NCBI RefSeq assembly: GCF_013408655.1 | Contig: NZ_JACCBP010000001.1 | Coordinates: 1-64,000 of the forward strand | Length of the DNA stretch: 64,000 bases | Origin: Pigmentiphaga litoralis | Lineage (GTDB): Bacteria > Pseudomonadota > Gammaproteobacteria > Burkholderiales > Burkholderiaceae_B | Reading direction: 5' to 3' | Part shown: positions 33,566 to 42,047 of the stretch, piece after piece | How positions within the stretch are numbered: the stretch's first letter is position 1 | Layout: every line of letters begins with the position of its first letter | The notes under the pieces: generated by a model | What the model was told of the DNA's origin: nothing | The model's database searches: none | The model's input: only the letters and a program-made list of their open reading frames with translations | Position numbers and translations under genes: made by a program

Positions 33566-35698
33566 ATGTTCAATAAAGTCACAAAAACATTCCAGTATGG
33601 CCAGCATACCGTCACCCTCGAAACCGGCGAACTCGCTCGCCAGGCGTCGGGTGCCGTCGTCGTGTCCATCGAAGACACCGTGGTGCTCGCCACGGTCGTC
33701 GGCTCCAAGCGCATCAAGCCGGGCCAGGATTTCTTCCCGCTGACCGTCGACTACATCGAAAAGACCTACGCTGCCGGCCGTATTCCGGGTGGGTTCTTCA
33801 AGCGCGAAGGCAAGCCGTCCGAAAAGGAAACGCTGACCTCGCGCCTGATCGATCGTCCGCTGCGCCCGCTGTTCCCCGAAGGCTTCTACAACGACGTGCA
33901 TGTGGTGATCCACACGCTGTCGGTCAATCCCGAGATCGATCCCGACATCGCCGCGATGATCGGCGCATCGGCCGCCATGGCCATCTCCGGTCTGCCGTTC
34001 GCCGGCCCGATCGGTGGCGCGCGCGTGGGCTGGATCAATGACCAGTACGTGCTGAATCCTACCGCCAGCCAGCTCAAGACCTCGGCCCTCGACCTGGTGG
34101 TCGCCGGCACGCGCGACGCCGTGCTGATGGTGGAATCCGAAGCCCAGCAGCTGTCCGAAGAAGTCATGCTCGGCGGCGTGGTGTTCGGCCACGAACAGAT
34201 GCAGGTCGTGATCAGCACGATCGACGAACTGGTCCGCGAGGCTGGCAAGCCCGAGTGGGACTGGCAGCCGCCGGCCCGCAACGAGCCGCTGATCGCCGCC
34301 GTCCGGAACGCCGGCTACGCCGCGCTGGAAGCCGCCTACCAGACCCGCGACAAGCAGGCTCGCACCACCAAGCTGCGTGACGTGTCGTCGCAGGTCAAGG
34401 CCGCGCTGGCCGAACAGGCTTCGTCGGGCGCCATCGCCGAGTACAGCTCGGTCGACGTCGACAACATCCTGTTCGAATTCGAATCGCAGATCGTTCGCAG
34501 CCAGATCCTGAACGGCGAACCGCGTATCGACGGCCGCGACACGCGCACCGTTCGTCCGATCAGCGTCCGCCTGGGTGTGCTGCCGCGCGCCCACGGCAGC
34601 GCGCTGTTCACCCGCGGTGAAACCCAGGCGCTGGTGATCGCCACGCTGGGCACCAAGCAGGACGAGCAGATCATCGACGCCCTGATGGGCGAGTACCGCG
34701 ACCGCTTCATGCTGCACTACAACATGCCTCCGTTCGCCACCGGCGAAACCGGTCGCATCGGCGTGCCGAAGCGTCGTGAAGTCGGTCACGGCAAGCTGGC
34801 CAAGCGCGCGCTGACGCCGCTGCTGCCCGCGCCGCAGGACTTCCAGTACACCATCCGCGTCGTGTCGGAAATCACCGAATCCAACGGTTCGTCGTCGATG
34901 GCATCGGTCTGCGGCGGTTCGCTGGCCATGATGGACGCCGGCGTGCCGGTCAAGGATCACGTGGCCGGCGTGGCCATGGGCCTGATCAAGGACGGCGGCA
35001 AGTTTGCCGTGCTGACCGACATCCTCGGCGACGAAGATCACCTGGGCGACATGGACTTCAAGGTGGCCGGTACCGCCAATGGCGTGACCGCACTGCAGAT
35101 GGACATCAAGATCCAGGGCATCACCAAGGAAATCATGCAGGTCGCACTGGCGCAAGCCCGTGAAGGCCGCCTGCACATCCTGGAAAAGATGCGCGACGCC
35201 ATCGATTCGTCGCGCGGCGAGCTGTCGGCCTTTGCGCCGCGCATGCTGTCGATGAAGATCAATCCGGAAAAAATCCGCGACGTGATCGGCAAGGGTGGCG
35301 CCACCATCCGTGCACTGACCGAAGAAACCGGCACGCAGATCGACATCTCGGATGACGGCACCATCGTCATCTCGAGCGTGGATCTGGACCGCGCCAAGGA
35401 AGCCCAGCGCCGCATCGCCGACCTGACGGCCGACGTGGAAGTGGGCCAGGTCTACGACGGCAGCGTGCTGCGTCTGCTGGACTTCGGCGCGATCGTCCAG
35501 GTGCTGCCAGGCCGTGACGGTCTGCTGCACATCTCGGAAATCGCGAACCACCGCATCGCCAACATCAACGACGTCCTGAAGGTGGGCCAGCAGGTCCGCG
35601 TGAAGGTCATCGAAGCTGACGACAAGGGCCGTCTGCGCCTGTCGATCAAGGCGATCGCCGTGGCGGCCGAAGCTGCCGAGCCCGCGCCCCAGCAGTAA
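33566..35698 (+). CDS. pnp: Polynucleotide phosphorylase
   Basis: The 710-residue enzyme degrades RNA 3' to 5' by phosphorolysis and is part of the degradosome. Two RNase PH cores, a KH domain ([21 protein letters not shown]) and an S1 domain ([23 protein letters not shown]) can be seen in order, with a short [10 protein letters not shown] tail. I preferred the ATG of MFNKVTKTF, which has AAGGA at 8 bp, over one three codons earlier. A perfect bidirectional terminator follows. Confidence 0.98.
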   Translation: MFNKVTKTFQYGQHTVTLETGELARQASGAVVVSIEDTVVLATVVGSKRIKPGQDFFPLTVDYIEKTYAAGRIPGGFFKREGKPSEKETLTSRLIDRPLRPLFPEGFYNDVHVVIHTLSVNPEIDPDIAAMIGASAAMAISGLPFAGPIGGARVGWINDQYVLNPTASQLKTSALDLVVAGTRDAVLMVESEAQQLSEEVMLGGVVFGHEQMQVVISTIDELVREAGKPEWDWQPPARNEPLIAAVRNAGYAALEAAYQTRDKQARTTKLRDVSSQVKAALAEQASSGAIAEYSSVDVDNILFEFESQIVRSQILNGEPRIDGRDTRTVRPISVRLGVLPRAHGSALFTRGETQALVIATLGTKQDEQIIDALMGEYRDRFMLHYNMPPFATGETGRIGVPKRREVGHGKLAKRALTPLLPAPQDFQYTIRVVSEITESNGSSSMASVCGGSLAMMDAGVPVKDHVAGVAMGLIKDGGKFAVLTDILGDEDHLGDMDFKVAGTANGVTALQMDIKIQGITKEIMQVALAQAREGRLHILEKMRDAIDSSRGELSAFAPRMLSMKINPEKIRDVIGKGGATIRALTEETGTQIDISDDGTIVISSVDLDRAKEAQRRIADLTADVEVGQVYDGSVLRLLDFGAIVQVLPGRDGLLHISEIANHRIANINDVLKVGQQVRVKVIEADDKGRLRLSIKAIAVAAEAAEPAPQQ

Positions 35699-35752
35699 GG
35701 GGCGGGCCGGGTCACCACGGTGGCCCGGCAGCGTCCGATCCGTCGGGCGCGG

Positions 35753-35797
35753 CAAAAAAGAAGCGGGGACTGTGTCGAACAGTCCCCGCTTTTTTTC
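35753..35797 (+). terminator. Strong bidirectional intrinsic terminator after pnp
   Basis: Perfect 13-bp arms AAGCGGGGACTGT / ACAGTCCCCGCTT enclose a 5-nt loop, with an A-run before and a T-run after. It separates convergent pnp and the small unknown gene. Confidence 0.92.
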
Positions 35798-35823
35798 GTC
35801 CGCCCTTCGTGATGACGTGGGCG

Positions 35824-36204
35824 CTACCCCATGGCCGACACCGACGGCATGTCGTCATTGCGAACCACCGTCACGTTCCAGAAGACGTCGACCACGTACT
35901 GCGCCTTGAGGGGCAACGTGGGCGGCGGGGCGTCCAGCCATTCGACCACCAGCAGGGCGGTGGTGCCGTCTTCGACCAGCCGGCAGCGCAGGCCTTCGGC
36001 GCCGAGCATGGCGCAGGCGAAGTCGGCCTGATCGGCGCCGGCGACGAAGCCGAACGTGGCATTGCACAGCGATGCATGGGCGCGCATGCGCAGGCAGTTG
36101 CGCAGGCGTTCCAGACCTTGTTCTCGTCCGCGGTACCAGGGAGGGCGTGCGGGCGCCTTGCGGTTGCGGCTCAACAGCGCAAGTTCATCAACGAGTTTGG
36201 TCAT
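35824..36204 (-). CDS. Conserved-looking hypothetical protein, 126 aa
   Basis: I do not recognise this protein. It is soluble, with no signal or membrane segment. It starts with a basic region (SRNRKAPARPPWYRGREQGLERL) and continues with a mixed alpha/beta part containing two cysteines and an EDGTTALLVVEWLDAP strand pair. A strong ribosome-binding site (GAGAGGAG, 2-3 bp spacing) and codon use like the neighbours support it as a real gene. It stands alone after the pnp terminator, transcribed toward pnp. Confidence 0.68.
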   Translation of the reverse strand: MTKLVDELALLSRNRKAPARPPWYRGREQGLERLRNCLRMRAHASLCNATFGFVAGADQADFACAMLGAEGLRCRLVEDGTTALLVVEWLDAPPPTLPLKAQYVVDVFWNVTVVRNDDMPSVSAMG

Positions 36205-36491
36205 GGCTCCTCTCGGTCACACGGCTCACAACTTGCGGCCCGCCTGGACAGCACGCAAGCAACGGCGACGCGTCTGTCTGAAGACGCGCTCTATCATCCC
36301 TGTGATAAGGCGGTCTTACAGCTTAGAAGATCACCCATTCAGGCACTTTGCCCGACGTCTCAAAATGTGTGCCCAGTGTCTCAAATCACACTATTTTTTC
36401 AGCGACTCGTCAGTGTGCCTTGGTTCGGGGAACGCTACACGAACGTTACGTCGCACCGTTGTCGGGCGTGGACGCGCGGTCAGCGCGCGTC

Positions 36492-36998
36492 TTACGCGCG
36501 ATTGAGCCAGGTGCTCACTTGATCGACCAGGGTTTCGACGGGAAGCATGGCGTCGACCGTCAACACACCGTCTTCATTGGCCGGCGCTTCCAGTGTGGCG
36601 AACTGGCTGGCGACCAGGGCAGGCGCAAAAAAGTGGCCATGGCGCTGGCTGACCCGGGCCAGCGAATCGTCTTGCGTCAACGACAGGAAGACGAAGCGCA
36701 GGCCCGGATGGGCGCTGCGCAATTGTTCACGATAGGCACGGCGCAGGGCAGAGCAGGGCAGGAACAGCTGCCGATGTTCCGCATGGGCGTCTGCCAGCAA
36801 TTCGGACAGGCGGTGCAGCCATTCGGCGCGGTCACTGTCGGTCAGGGGTTCGCCGGCGCGCATCTTGGCAATGCTGGCGTCGGAATGGAAATCGTCGCCG
36901 TCGACAAAGTCCCAGCCCAGGGCCTCGGCGCAAGCTTTGCCCACAGTGGACTTGCCGCAGCCTGACACGCCCATGACCACCACGGCCGTACCGCTCAT
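36492..36998 (-). CDS. gntK: Gluconokinase
   Basis: This 168-residue P-loop kinase phosphorylates D-gluconate to 6-phosphogluconate. It shows Walker A GVSGCGKST (residues 10-18), VDGDDFHSDASIAKM with the substrate-binding His/Asp, a DRAEWLHRL segment and CSALRRAYREQLR. The length is typical of the GntK family. Its start overlaps the stop of the upstream Lon-domain gene (ATGA), so the two are translationally coupled. Confidence 0.93.
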   Translation of the reverse strand: MSGTAVVVMGVSGCGKSTVGKACAEALGWDFVDGDDFHSDASIAKMRAGEPLTDSDRAEWLHRLSELLADAHAEHRQLFLPCSALRRAYREQLRSAHPGLRFVFLSLTQDDSLARVSQRHGHFFAPALVASQFATLEAPANEDGVLTVDAMLPVETLVDQVSTWLNRA

Positions 36999-37609
36999 GA
37001 CAGCAGACCGCGCTCGTTCATGAAGTCCTGCACCTGCTGCAGGCGAACCAGGGGATCGGGTTCCAGCAGCATCGCCTGGCTTTCCGGCACGGGCAGGGGC
37101 AGCAGTTCGCACCAGCGGTTGGCCACCCAGCCGGCTTCGTCCAGCCGGTACGGGGTGCCGATGGGCATCTGGCTGACCGGCACGCCGCGGTGCTGCATGT
37201 CGGCGATCAGCTTGCCCAGGGCATTGACCGTGGGCATCAGCGAACCGGGAAGGGTGGTGATGATTTCCTCGGCCTCGATCAGTTCGGCTTCGCCCATCCA
37301 CAGGCCGAACTTGCCCTGCTCGGTGGATGTCAGCCGGAAACGCTGGGTGCCTGAACAGCGCAGCTGCATCAGCCCGGCCATGGGCGCCGCCCATTCGTCG
37401 ATGCGCGCCAGCGTGCCGGCCGATGCCAGCACTTCGCCGCTTTCGGGCGTGCGGACTTCGCGGCCGCTCAGCAGCGGCACCACGCCAAAGGGGGTTTCGT
37501 TGGCGATGCTTTTCTTGATCATGTCGAGGTAGCGCACCTCGAAGATCTGCAGGTGCATCACCCCATCGGGAAACAGGGGGTTGCCTAGGGGGAAAAGGGG
37601 AATGTGCAT
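36995..37609 (-). CDS. LON peptidase substrate-binding domain protein
   Basis: This 204-residue protein consists only of the Lon N-terminal substrate-binding fold (HIPLFPLGNPLFPDGVMHLQIFE at the start, split motif; ERGL end). It has no ATPase or protease domain, like COG2802 proteins of unknown function. The ATG opens the family-typical (M)(H/E)IPLFPL N-terminus. It is coupled to gntK by a 4-bp overlap. A functional link with gluconate is not established. Confidence 0.9.
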   Translation of the reverse strand: MHIPLFPLGNPLFPDGVMHLQIFEVRYLDMIKKSIANETPFGVVPLLSGREVRTPESGEVLASAGTLARIDEWAAPMAGLMQLRCSGTQRFRLTSTEQGKFGLWMGEAELIEAEEIITTLPGSLMPTVNALGKLIADMQHRGVPVSQMPIGTPYRLDEAGWVANRWCELLPLPVPESQAMLLEPDPLVRLQQVQDFMNERGLLS

Positions 37610-37713
37610 GGGACGTCTCGTCGAAACCGGTGCGGTCTGGGCTGACAGCTACTGTAGACCATGGGCCGGGGGGCGTGCCCGACGGGACATAACTCGTAGC
37701 AGCAAAGTGAAGG

Positions 37714-39180
37714 TCACGCCTGCATCGCGCGCGCCAGCACCTCGGTCACGCGCGGATCGCCTGCCTGCGCCGCATTGAATCGCAAGAAGCCGCCAGCCCG
37801 CAGCGACAGGCTGAAGGCATTGCCGGGCGCCAGCACCACGCCGTCGGCCAGGCAGGCCCGGGCCAGGGTGGCTGCATCGTTGCCATCGGGCAGGGCGCAC
37901 CACAGGAACATGCCTGCCTGCGGCACCAGCCACGGGGTGATGCCGATCGCTTCCAGCCGCGACAAGGTGGTGCTGCGCGCCTGGGCCAGGCGGCGGCGCA
38001 CCGATTCCATGTGCTTGCGATAGCCGCTGTCTGTCAGCGCGGTGTACAGCACGTCGGCGGCCAGCCGCCCGCCGCCAAAGCTGGTGGCCAGCTTCAGGTC
38101 GGCCAGGCTGTCGATCCAGTCGCCCCGGGCCGCGATGTAGCCGCAGCGCAAGGACGCCGAGATGGTCTTGGAAAAACTGCCGATCTGGATCACCCGGGTC
38201 AGGCCGTCGTAGGCCGCCAGCCGGGGCGCGGCGGTCTCCTCGAAGTCCGCGAAGATGTCGTCTTCGACGATCACCAGGTCGGACGCGTCGGCCAGCTTGA
38301 GCAGCCGGTGTGCGGTGACGGGTGACAGGGTGGCGCCGGTCGGGTTGTGGATGCCTGCGTTGGTGATGTAGAGCCGGGGCGAATGCGCCTGCAGCGCGGC
38401 CGCGAATGCCTCCAGGTCCGGCCCGGTCGGGGTGTACGGCACGCCAACTGCCGTGACGCGATGCGCTTTCAGCAGCGCATGAAAGTTGAAATAACACGGG
38501 TCGTCCACCAGCACCGTGTCGCCGGGCTGCAGCAGGAACCGGCAGATCAGGTCGACGGCTTGCGTGCCGGATTCGGCCAGCATGACCTGGCTGGCCGGCA
38601 CGTCGATCCCTTGCTGCGCCAGGCGCCGGGCCAGCAATTGCCGCAGGGCCGGGTGGCCCAGGGGCGTGGCGTAATCCGCCAAGGTGGCTACGTCGGCGCG
38701 GGCCGCGGCGCGCAGCGCCTTGCGCATGCCGGCTTCGTACATCCATGAGGCCGGCAACCAGCCGCAGCCCGGTTTCAACACGTCGGGATCGGCTTCGAGC
38801 GACTGCCGCGACACCCAGAGCGGGTCGACGTCGCGATCGCGTGGCGGACCGAGTTGCGCAAGGGCAAGCGGCGCGACGGGACCGGCCACATAGAAGCCGG
38901 ATCCCGGGCGGGCGCTGATGCTGCCGTCCGCGACCAGACGGTCATACGCTTCGACCACGGTGGACACCGAGACGCCCATGGACTGGGCCTGCGCCCTGAC
39001 GGACGGCAGCCGGCTCCCGGGCAGGCAGGCGCGCGAGCTGATTCGCGCACGGATGGCGGCCATGACGGTGTCGATGCGGGTTGCAGCGGAAGGTGGGGTG
39101 GGCATGGGCGGATGGACAAGGGCAGGGAGGAGGGCGGGCGGCGGCCGTGCGAGTGGCGGCTGTGTGTGTCGATCGACCAT
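37714..39180 (-). CDS. MocR-family regulator: GntR helix-turn-helix fused to a PLP aminotransferase domain
   Basis: The 488-residue protein has a GntR winged helix (LPSVRAQAQSMGVSVSTVVEAYDRL) and then a fold-type I aminotransferase domain. The PLP lysine is in IGSFSKTISASLRCGY and the Asp/Tyr region in VIVEDDIFADF. MocR proteins sense PLP or amino compounds. It is divergent from an EamA transporter, a common pairing in which the regulator controls the transporter. AGGA lies 7 bp before the chosen ATG, and a TACAAT hexamer on the same strand lies 14 bp upstream. A second ATG 25 codons in (MPTPPS) is possible. Confidence 0.9.
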   Translation of the reverse strand: MVDRHTQPPLARPPPALLPALVHPPMPTPPSAATRIDTVMAAIRARISSRACLPGSRLPSVRAQAQSMGVSVSTVVEAYDRLVADGSISARPGSGFYVAGPVAPLALAQLGPPRDRDVDPLWVSRQSLEADPDVLKPGCGWLPASWMYEAGMRKALRAAARADVATLADYATPLGHPALRQLLARRLAQQGIDVPASQVMLAESGTQAVDLICRFLLQPGDTVLVDDPCYFNFHALLKAHRVTAVGVPYTPTGPDLEAFAAALQAHSPRLYITNAGIHNPTGATLSPVTAHRLLKLADASDLVIVEDDIFADFEETAAPRLAAYDGLTRVIQIGSFSKTISASLRCGYIAARGDWIDSLADLKLATSFGGGRLAADVLYTALTDSGYRKHMESVRRRLAQARSTTLSRLEAIGITPWLVPQAGMFLWCALPDGNDAATLARACLADGVVLAPGNAFSLSLRAGGFLRFNAAQAGDPRVTEVLARAMQA

Positions 39181-39268
39181 AACAGTTCCTGCAAATTGTA
39201 CTGGAGTGTGCCTGGAAAAGGCCCTACGCCGATGCTCTACTGCTTGCCACGACAACATGGAGCAGACG

Positions 39269-40165
39269 ATGGACAGAGCAACCGGCGCCTGGGTGAACGG
39301 CTTGATCGGCGTGGTCATTTTTGCAGGGTCCCTGCCGGCGACGCGCGTGGCGGTCGCGGCGTTCGACCCGCTGTTTCTGACCAGTGCTCGAGCGACGATC
39401 GCCGCTGCGCTTGGCGGGTTGCTGTTGATCGGCCTGCGTCAGCGCCGGCCCGCGCTCAAGGACCTGGCGCCGCTTGCCATCGTGGCGCTCGGCTGCGTGC
39501 TCGGATTTCCGCTGCTGACCGCGCTGGCCTTGCAGCACGTGTCGTCGGCGCATTCCATCGTCTTTATCGGCTTGCTGCCGATCTTCACGGCGCTGTTCGG
39601 CGTGCTGCGCGGTGGCGAGCGGCCTCGCGCCGCGTTCTGGGCGTTTTCGCTGGCAGGCAGCGCGTGTGTCGTCGGATTTGCCATCGCCGGCGCGATGCCG
39701 GCCAAGGGCGCCTTGAGCGCGTCGGGTGGCGGCAACGTCATTCAAGGTGACCTGCTGATGCTGGCTGCGATTGTGGTCTGCGGCCTGGGCTATGCCGAAG
39801 GCGCGCGGCTGTCCCGCCGGCTTGGCGGCTGGCAGGTGATCAGCTGGGCGCTGGTGCTGTCCTTGCCAGTCATGGTGCCCGTTGCACTGTGGACGCTGCC
39901 GTCGTCATGGGCCCACGTGACCGCGCCGGCCTGGTGGGGCTTCGGCTACGTGTCCGTCTTCAGCATGCTGATCGGTTTCATCTTCTGGTATCGCGGGCTG
40001 GCCATGGGCGGCATTGCCGGTGTCGGGCAACTGCAGTTGCTGCAGCCCTTCTTTGGCCTGGCGCTGGCCGCCTTGCTGCTGCACGAAGCGGTCAGCGCGA
40101 TGATGCTGGCCGTGACCCTGTGCGCCGTGGGCTGCGTGGCGGGCGCGAAAAGGTTCGCATCATGA
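39269..40165 (+). CDS. EamA/DMT-family transporter
   Basis: This 298-residue inner-membrane protein has about ten hydrophobic helices in two homologous EamA halves (for example VIFAGSLPATRVAVAAFDP with SARATIAAALGG, and GFIFWYRGLAMGGIAGVGQL). The family exports metabolites or amino acids. The ATG chosen has GGAG 6 bp upstream; another ATG four codons earlier lacks one. It is divergent from the MocR gene and ends inside the A-tract of a terminator shared with catalase. Confidence 0.9.
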   Translation: MDRATGAWVNGLIGVVIFAGSLPATRVAVAAFDPLFLTSARATIAAALGGLLLIGLRQRRPALKDLAPLAIVALGCVLGFPLLTALALQHVSSAHSIVFIGLLPIFTALFGVLRGGERPRAAFWAFSLAGSACVVGFAIAGAMPAKGALSASGGGNVIQGDLLMLAAIVVCGLGYAEGARLSRRLGGWQVISWALVLSLPVMVPVALWTLPSSWAHVTAPAWWGFGYVSVFSMLIGFIFWYRGLAMGGIAGVGQLQLLQPFFGLALAALLLHEAVSAMMLAVTLCAVGCVAGAKRFAS

Positions 40166-40203
40166 AAAAAAGCCTTCCCGGTGCGAACCGGGAAGGCTTT
40201 GAC
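40164..40203. terminator. Bidirectional terminator between the EamA gene and katA
   Basis: Perfect 13-bp arms AAAGCCTTCCCGG / CCGGGAAGGCTTT enclose a 6-nt loop, with an A-run upstream. The plus-strand gene ends at its edge. Confidence 0.88.
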
Positions 40204-40282
40204 GACATGGCGGTCCACCCTCAGGTGATGGACCGCCGGGTCGTTGACACCTGCAACGTTGAGGACATCAACGTTGCCAGCA

Positions 40283-41719
40283 TCAACGATCGATGCCCAG
40301 ACCCTGCGCAACACCCGCGCCATAAGCCGGGTCGGCCTTGGTGAAGTGGGCGATCTGGCGGATCTGGATCTCGCGCGGCACGGTCTTCATGTCGCCTACG
40401 ATGTTCGAGATCAGCTGCGCCTTCTGTTCCGGGCTCATCAGGCGGTACAGATCGCCGGCTTGCGTGTAATCGTCGTTGCCCACGCGGTGGTTGTACCGGT
40501 CGGCCGGGCCATCCAGCGCCAGCGGCGTTTCACGGTAAGCCGGGTCTTCCTTGGGCGCATCGGCGTAGCTGTTCGGCTCGTAGTTCGGCGCGCGGCCACT
40601 GTTGCCGTCGAAGCGCATCGCGCCGTCACGCTGATAGTTGCGAACTTCCACCTTCGACCGGTTGGCCGGCAAGGCCTGGTAGTTGGTGCCGACGCGATAC
40701 AGGTGCGCATCGTGGTAGGCAAACAGGCGGGCCTGCAGCATCTTGTCGGGACTGAAGCCAATGCCGCGCACGATGGACGACGGCGAAAACGCGGCCTGCT
40801 CGATCTCGGCAAAGAAGTTTTCGGGGTTGCGGTTCAGCGTGACGACGCCCACTTCGATCAGCGGGAAGTCGCCATGCGGCCACACCTTGGTCAGGTCGAA
40901 CGGATCAAACGGCGTGCTCATGGCCTGCGCTTCGGTCATCACCTGGATGTTGACGCTCCAGCGCGGGAAGTTGCCGGCTTCGATCGACTCGAACAGATCG
41001 CGCTGCGCGTAGTCCGGGTCCGTGCCGGCCAGGCGGGTGGCGTCGGCCGGGTCCAGGTTCTTGATGCCTTGCAGCGTCAGGAAGTGGAACTTGCACCAGA
41101 CGCGCTGGCCTTCGGCGTTGATCAGGCTGAACGTGTGGCTGCCGAAACCGTGCATGTGGCGATAGCCGTCCGGCGTGCCGCGATCCGAGAAAAGGATGGT
41201 GACCTGGTGCAGCGATTCGGGCGACAAGGACCAGAAGTCCCACTTCATGGTGGGGCTTTTCAGGTTGGTGAGCGGATCGCGCTTTTGCGTGTGGATGAAG
41301 TCGGGAAACTTGATGCCGTCACGAATGAAGAAGACGGGGGTGTTGTTGCCCACCAGGTCCCAATTGCCTTCTTCGGTATAGAACTTCATCGCGAAGCCGC
41401 GCGGGTCGCGATCGGTATCGGCCGAGCCTTTCTCGCCGCCGACGGTGGAAAAGCGGAACAGCACGTCGGTTTTCTTGCCGATGCCCGAAAACAGGTCGGC
41501 ACAGGTGTACTGGCTGATGTCCTTGGTCACTTCGAACACGCCATAGGCGCCCGACCCCTTGGCGTGCACGACACGCTCGGGAATGCGTTCACGGTTGAAG
41601 TGCTGCAGCTTTTCAAGCAGGTGGAAGTCTTCGAGCAGCACAGGACCGCGGGCGCCGGCAGTGCGGGAATTCTGGTTGTCGGCGACGTGGGCGCCGGTGG
41701 CGGTGGTGAGCTTGGTCAT
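40283..41719 (-). CDS. katA: Monofunctional haem catalase (clade 3, KatA type)
   Basis: This 478-residue enzyme dismutates hydrogen peroxide. The active-site His52 is in [12 protein letters not shown], the distal Asn in [13 protein letters not shown], and the proximal Tyr in [14 protein letters not shown]. Length and sequence fit small-subunit clade 3 catalases. I chose the ATG of MTKLTTATG, the usual N-terminus, with GGAG about 10 bp upstream. An ATG five codons earlier has no ribosome-binding site. The long upstream spacer could hold an OxyR site, but I found no full match. Confidence 0.96.
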   Translation of the reverse strand: MTKLTTATGAHVADNQNSRTAGARGPVLLEDFHLLEKLQHFNRERIPERVVHAKGSGAYGVFEVTKDISQYTCADLFSGIGKKTDVLFRFSTVGGEKGSADTDRDPRGFAMKFYTEEGNWDLVGNNTPVFFIRDGIKFPDFIHTQKRDPLTNLKSPTMKWDFWSLSPESLHQVTILFSDRGTPDGYRHMHGFGSHTFSLINAEGQRVWCKFHFLTLQGIKNLDPADATRLAGTDPDYAQRDLFESIEAGNFPRWSVNIQVMTEAQAMSTPFDPFDLTKVWPHGDFPLIEVGVVTLNRNPENFFAEIEQAAFSPSSIVRGIGFSPDKMLQARLFAYHDAHLYRVGTNYQALPANRSKVEVRNYQRDGAMRFDGNSGRAPNYEPNSYADAPKEDPAYRETPLALDGPADRYNHRVGNDDYTQAGDLYRLMSPEQKAQLISNIVGDMKTVPREIQIRQIAHFTKADPAYGAGVAQGLGIDR

Positions 41720-42047
41720 TCTCGGATTCTCCATGGAAACTGGGGGCAGCCTGCGCCGTGGGCCGGTTCGCAAGACACGTCGGGACGTCGCGCAGTACTG
41801 TCAGGGCTCAACGATATCGATGCCCGGGGCGACCGTAAAATGAATAGTTCCGATGGCGCCGATAGGCATGTCTTATCGGTGCTGATTCTGGCATAGCATG
41901 TGGCTACAGCGCGACAATAGCGCCGGTTACAGTCTCACGCGCCGGTGAACCCTGCAAGCGGTACACGGTCCGATACGATGGGGACCGCGATGTTGTCCGC
42001 GATGCCTTCCTTCATAGTCCGCATTTCCTCCCGGGTTCGACCTGTCC
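41720..42047. other. Divergent promoter region between katA and the FtsX-like permease gene
   Basis: The 328-bp spacer contains no gene I can support. It includes an inverted repeat CCGATA-N9-TATCGG at 41859-41879. An ATAG also occurs 18 bp upstream of the ATAG within this repeat, but the OxyR spacing rule (22 bp) is not met. The TAAAATGAATAG stretch is the most AT-rich part. Confidence 0.45.

Noticed and set aside
33530..35755. 741-codon open frame antisense to pnp
   Set aside because: It is an exact shadow of the pnp gene, with biased composition and no start signal.
41844..41879. OxyR binding site upstream of katA
   Set aside because: Two ATAG elements and an inverted repeat exist, but the spacing and central bases do not fit the OxyR consensus, so I list only a gene-free promoter region.
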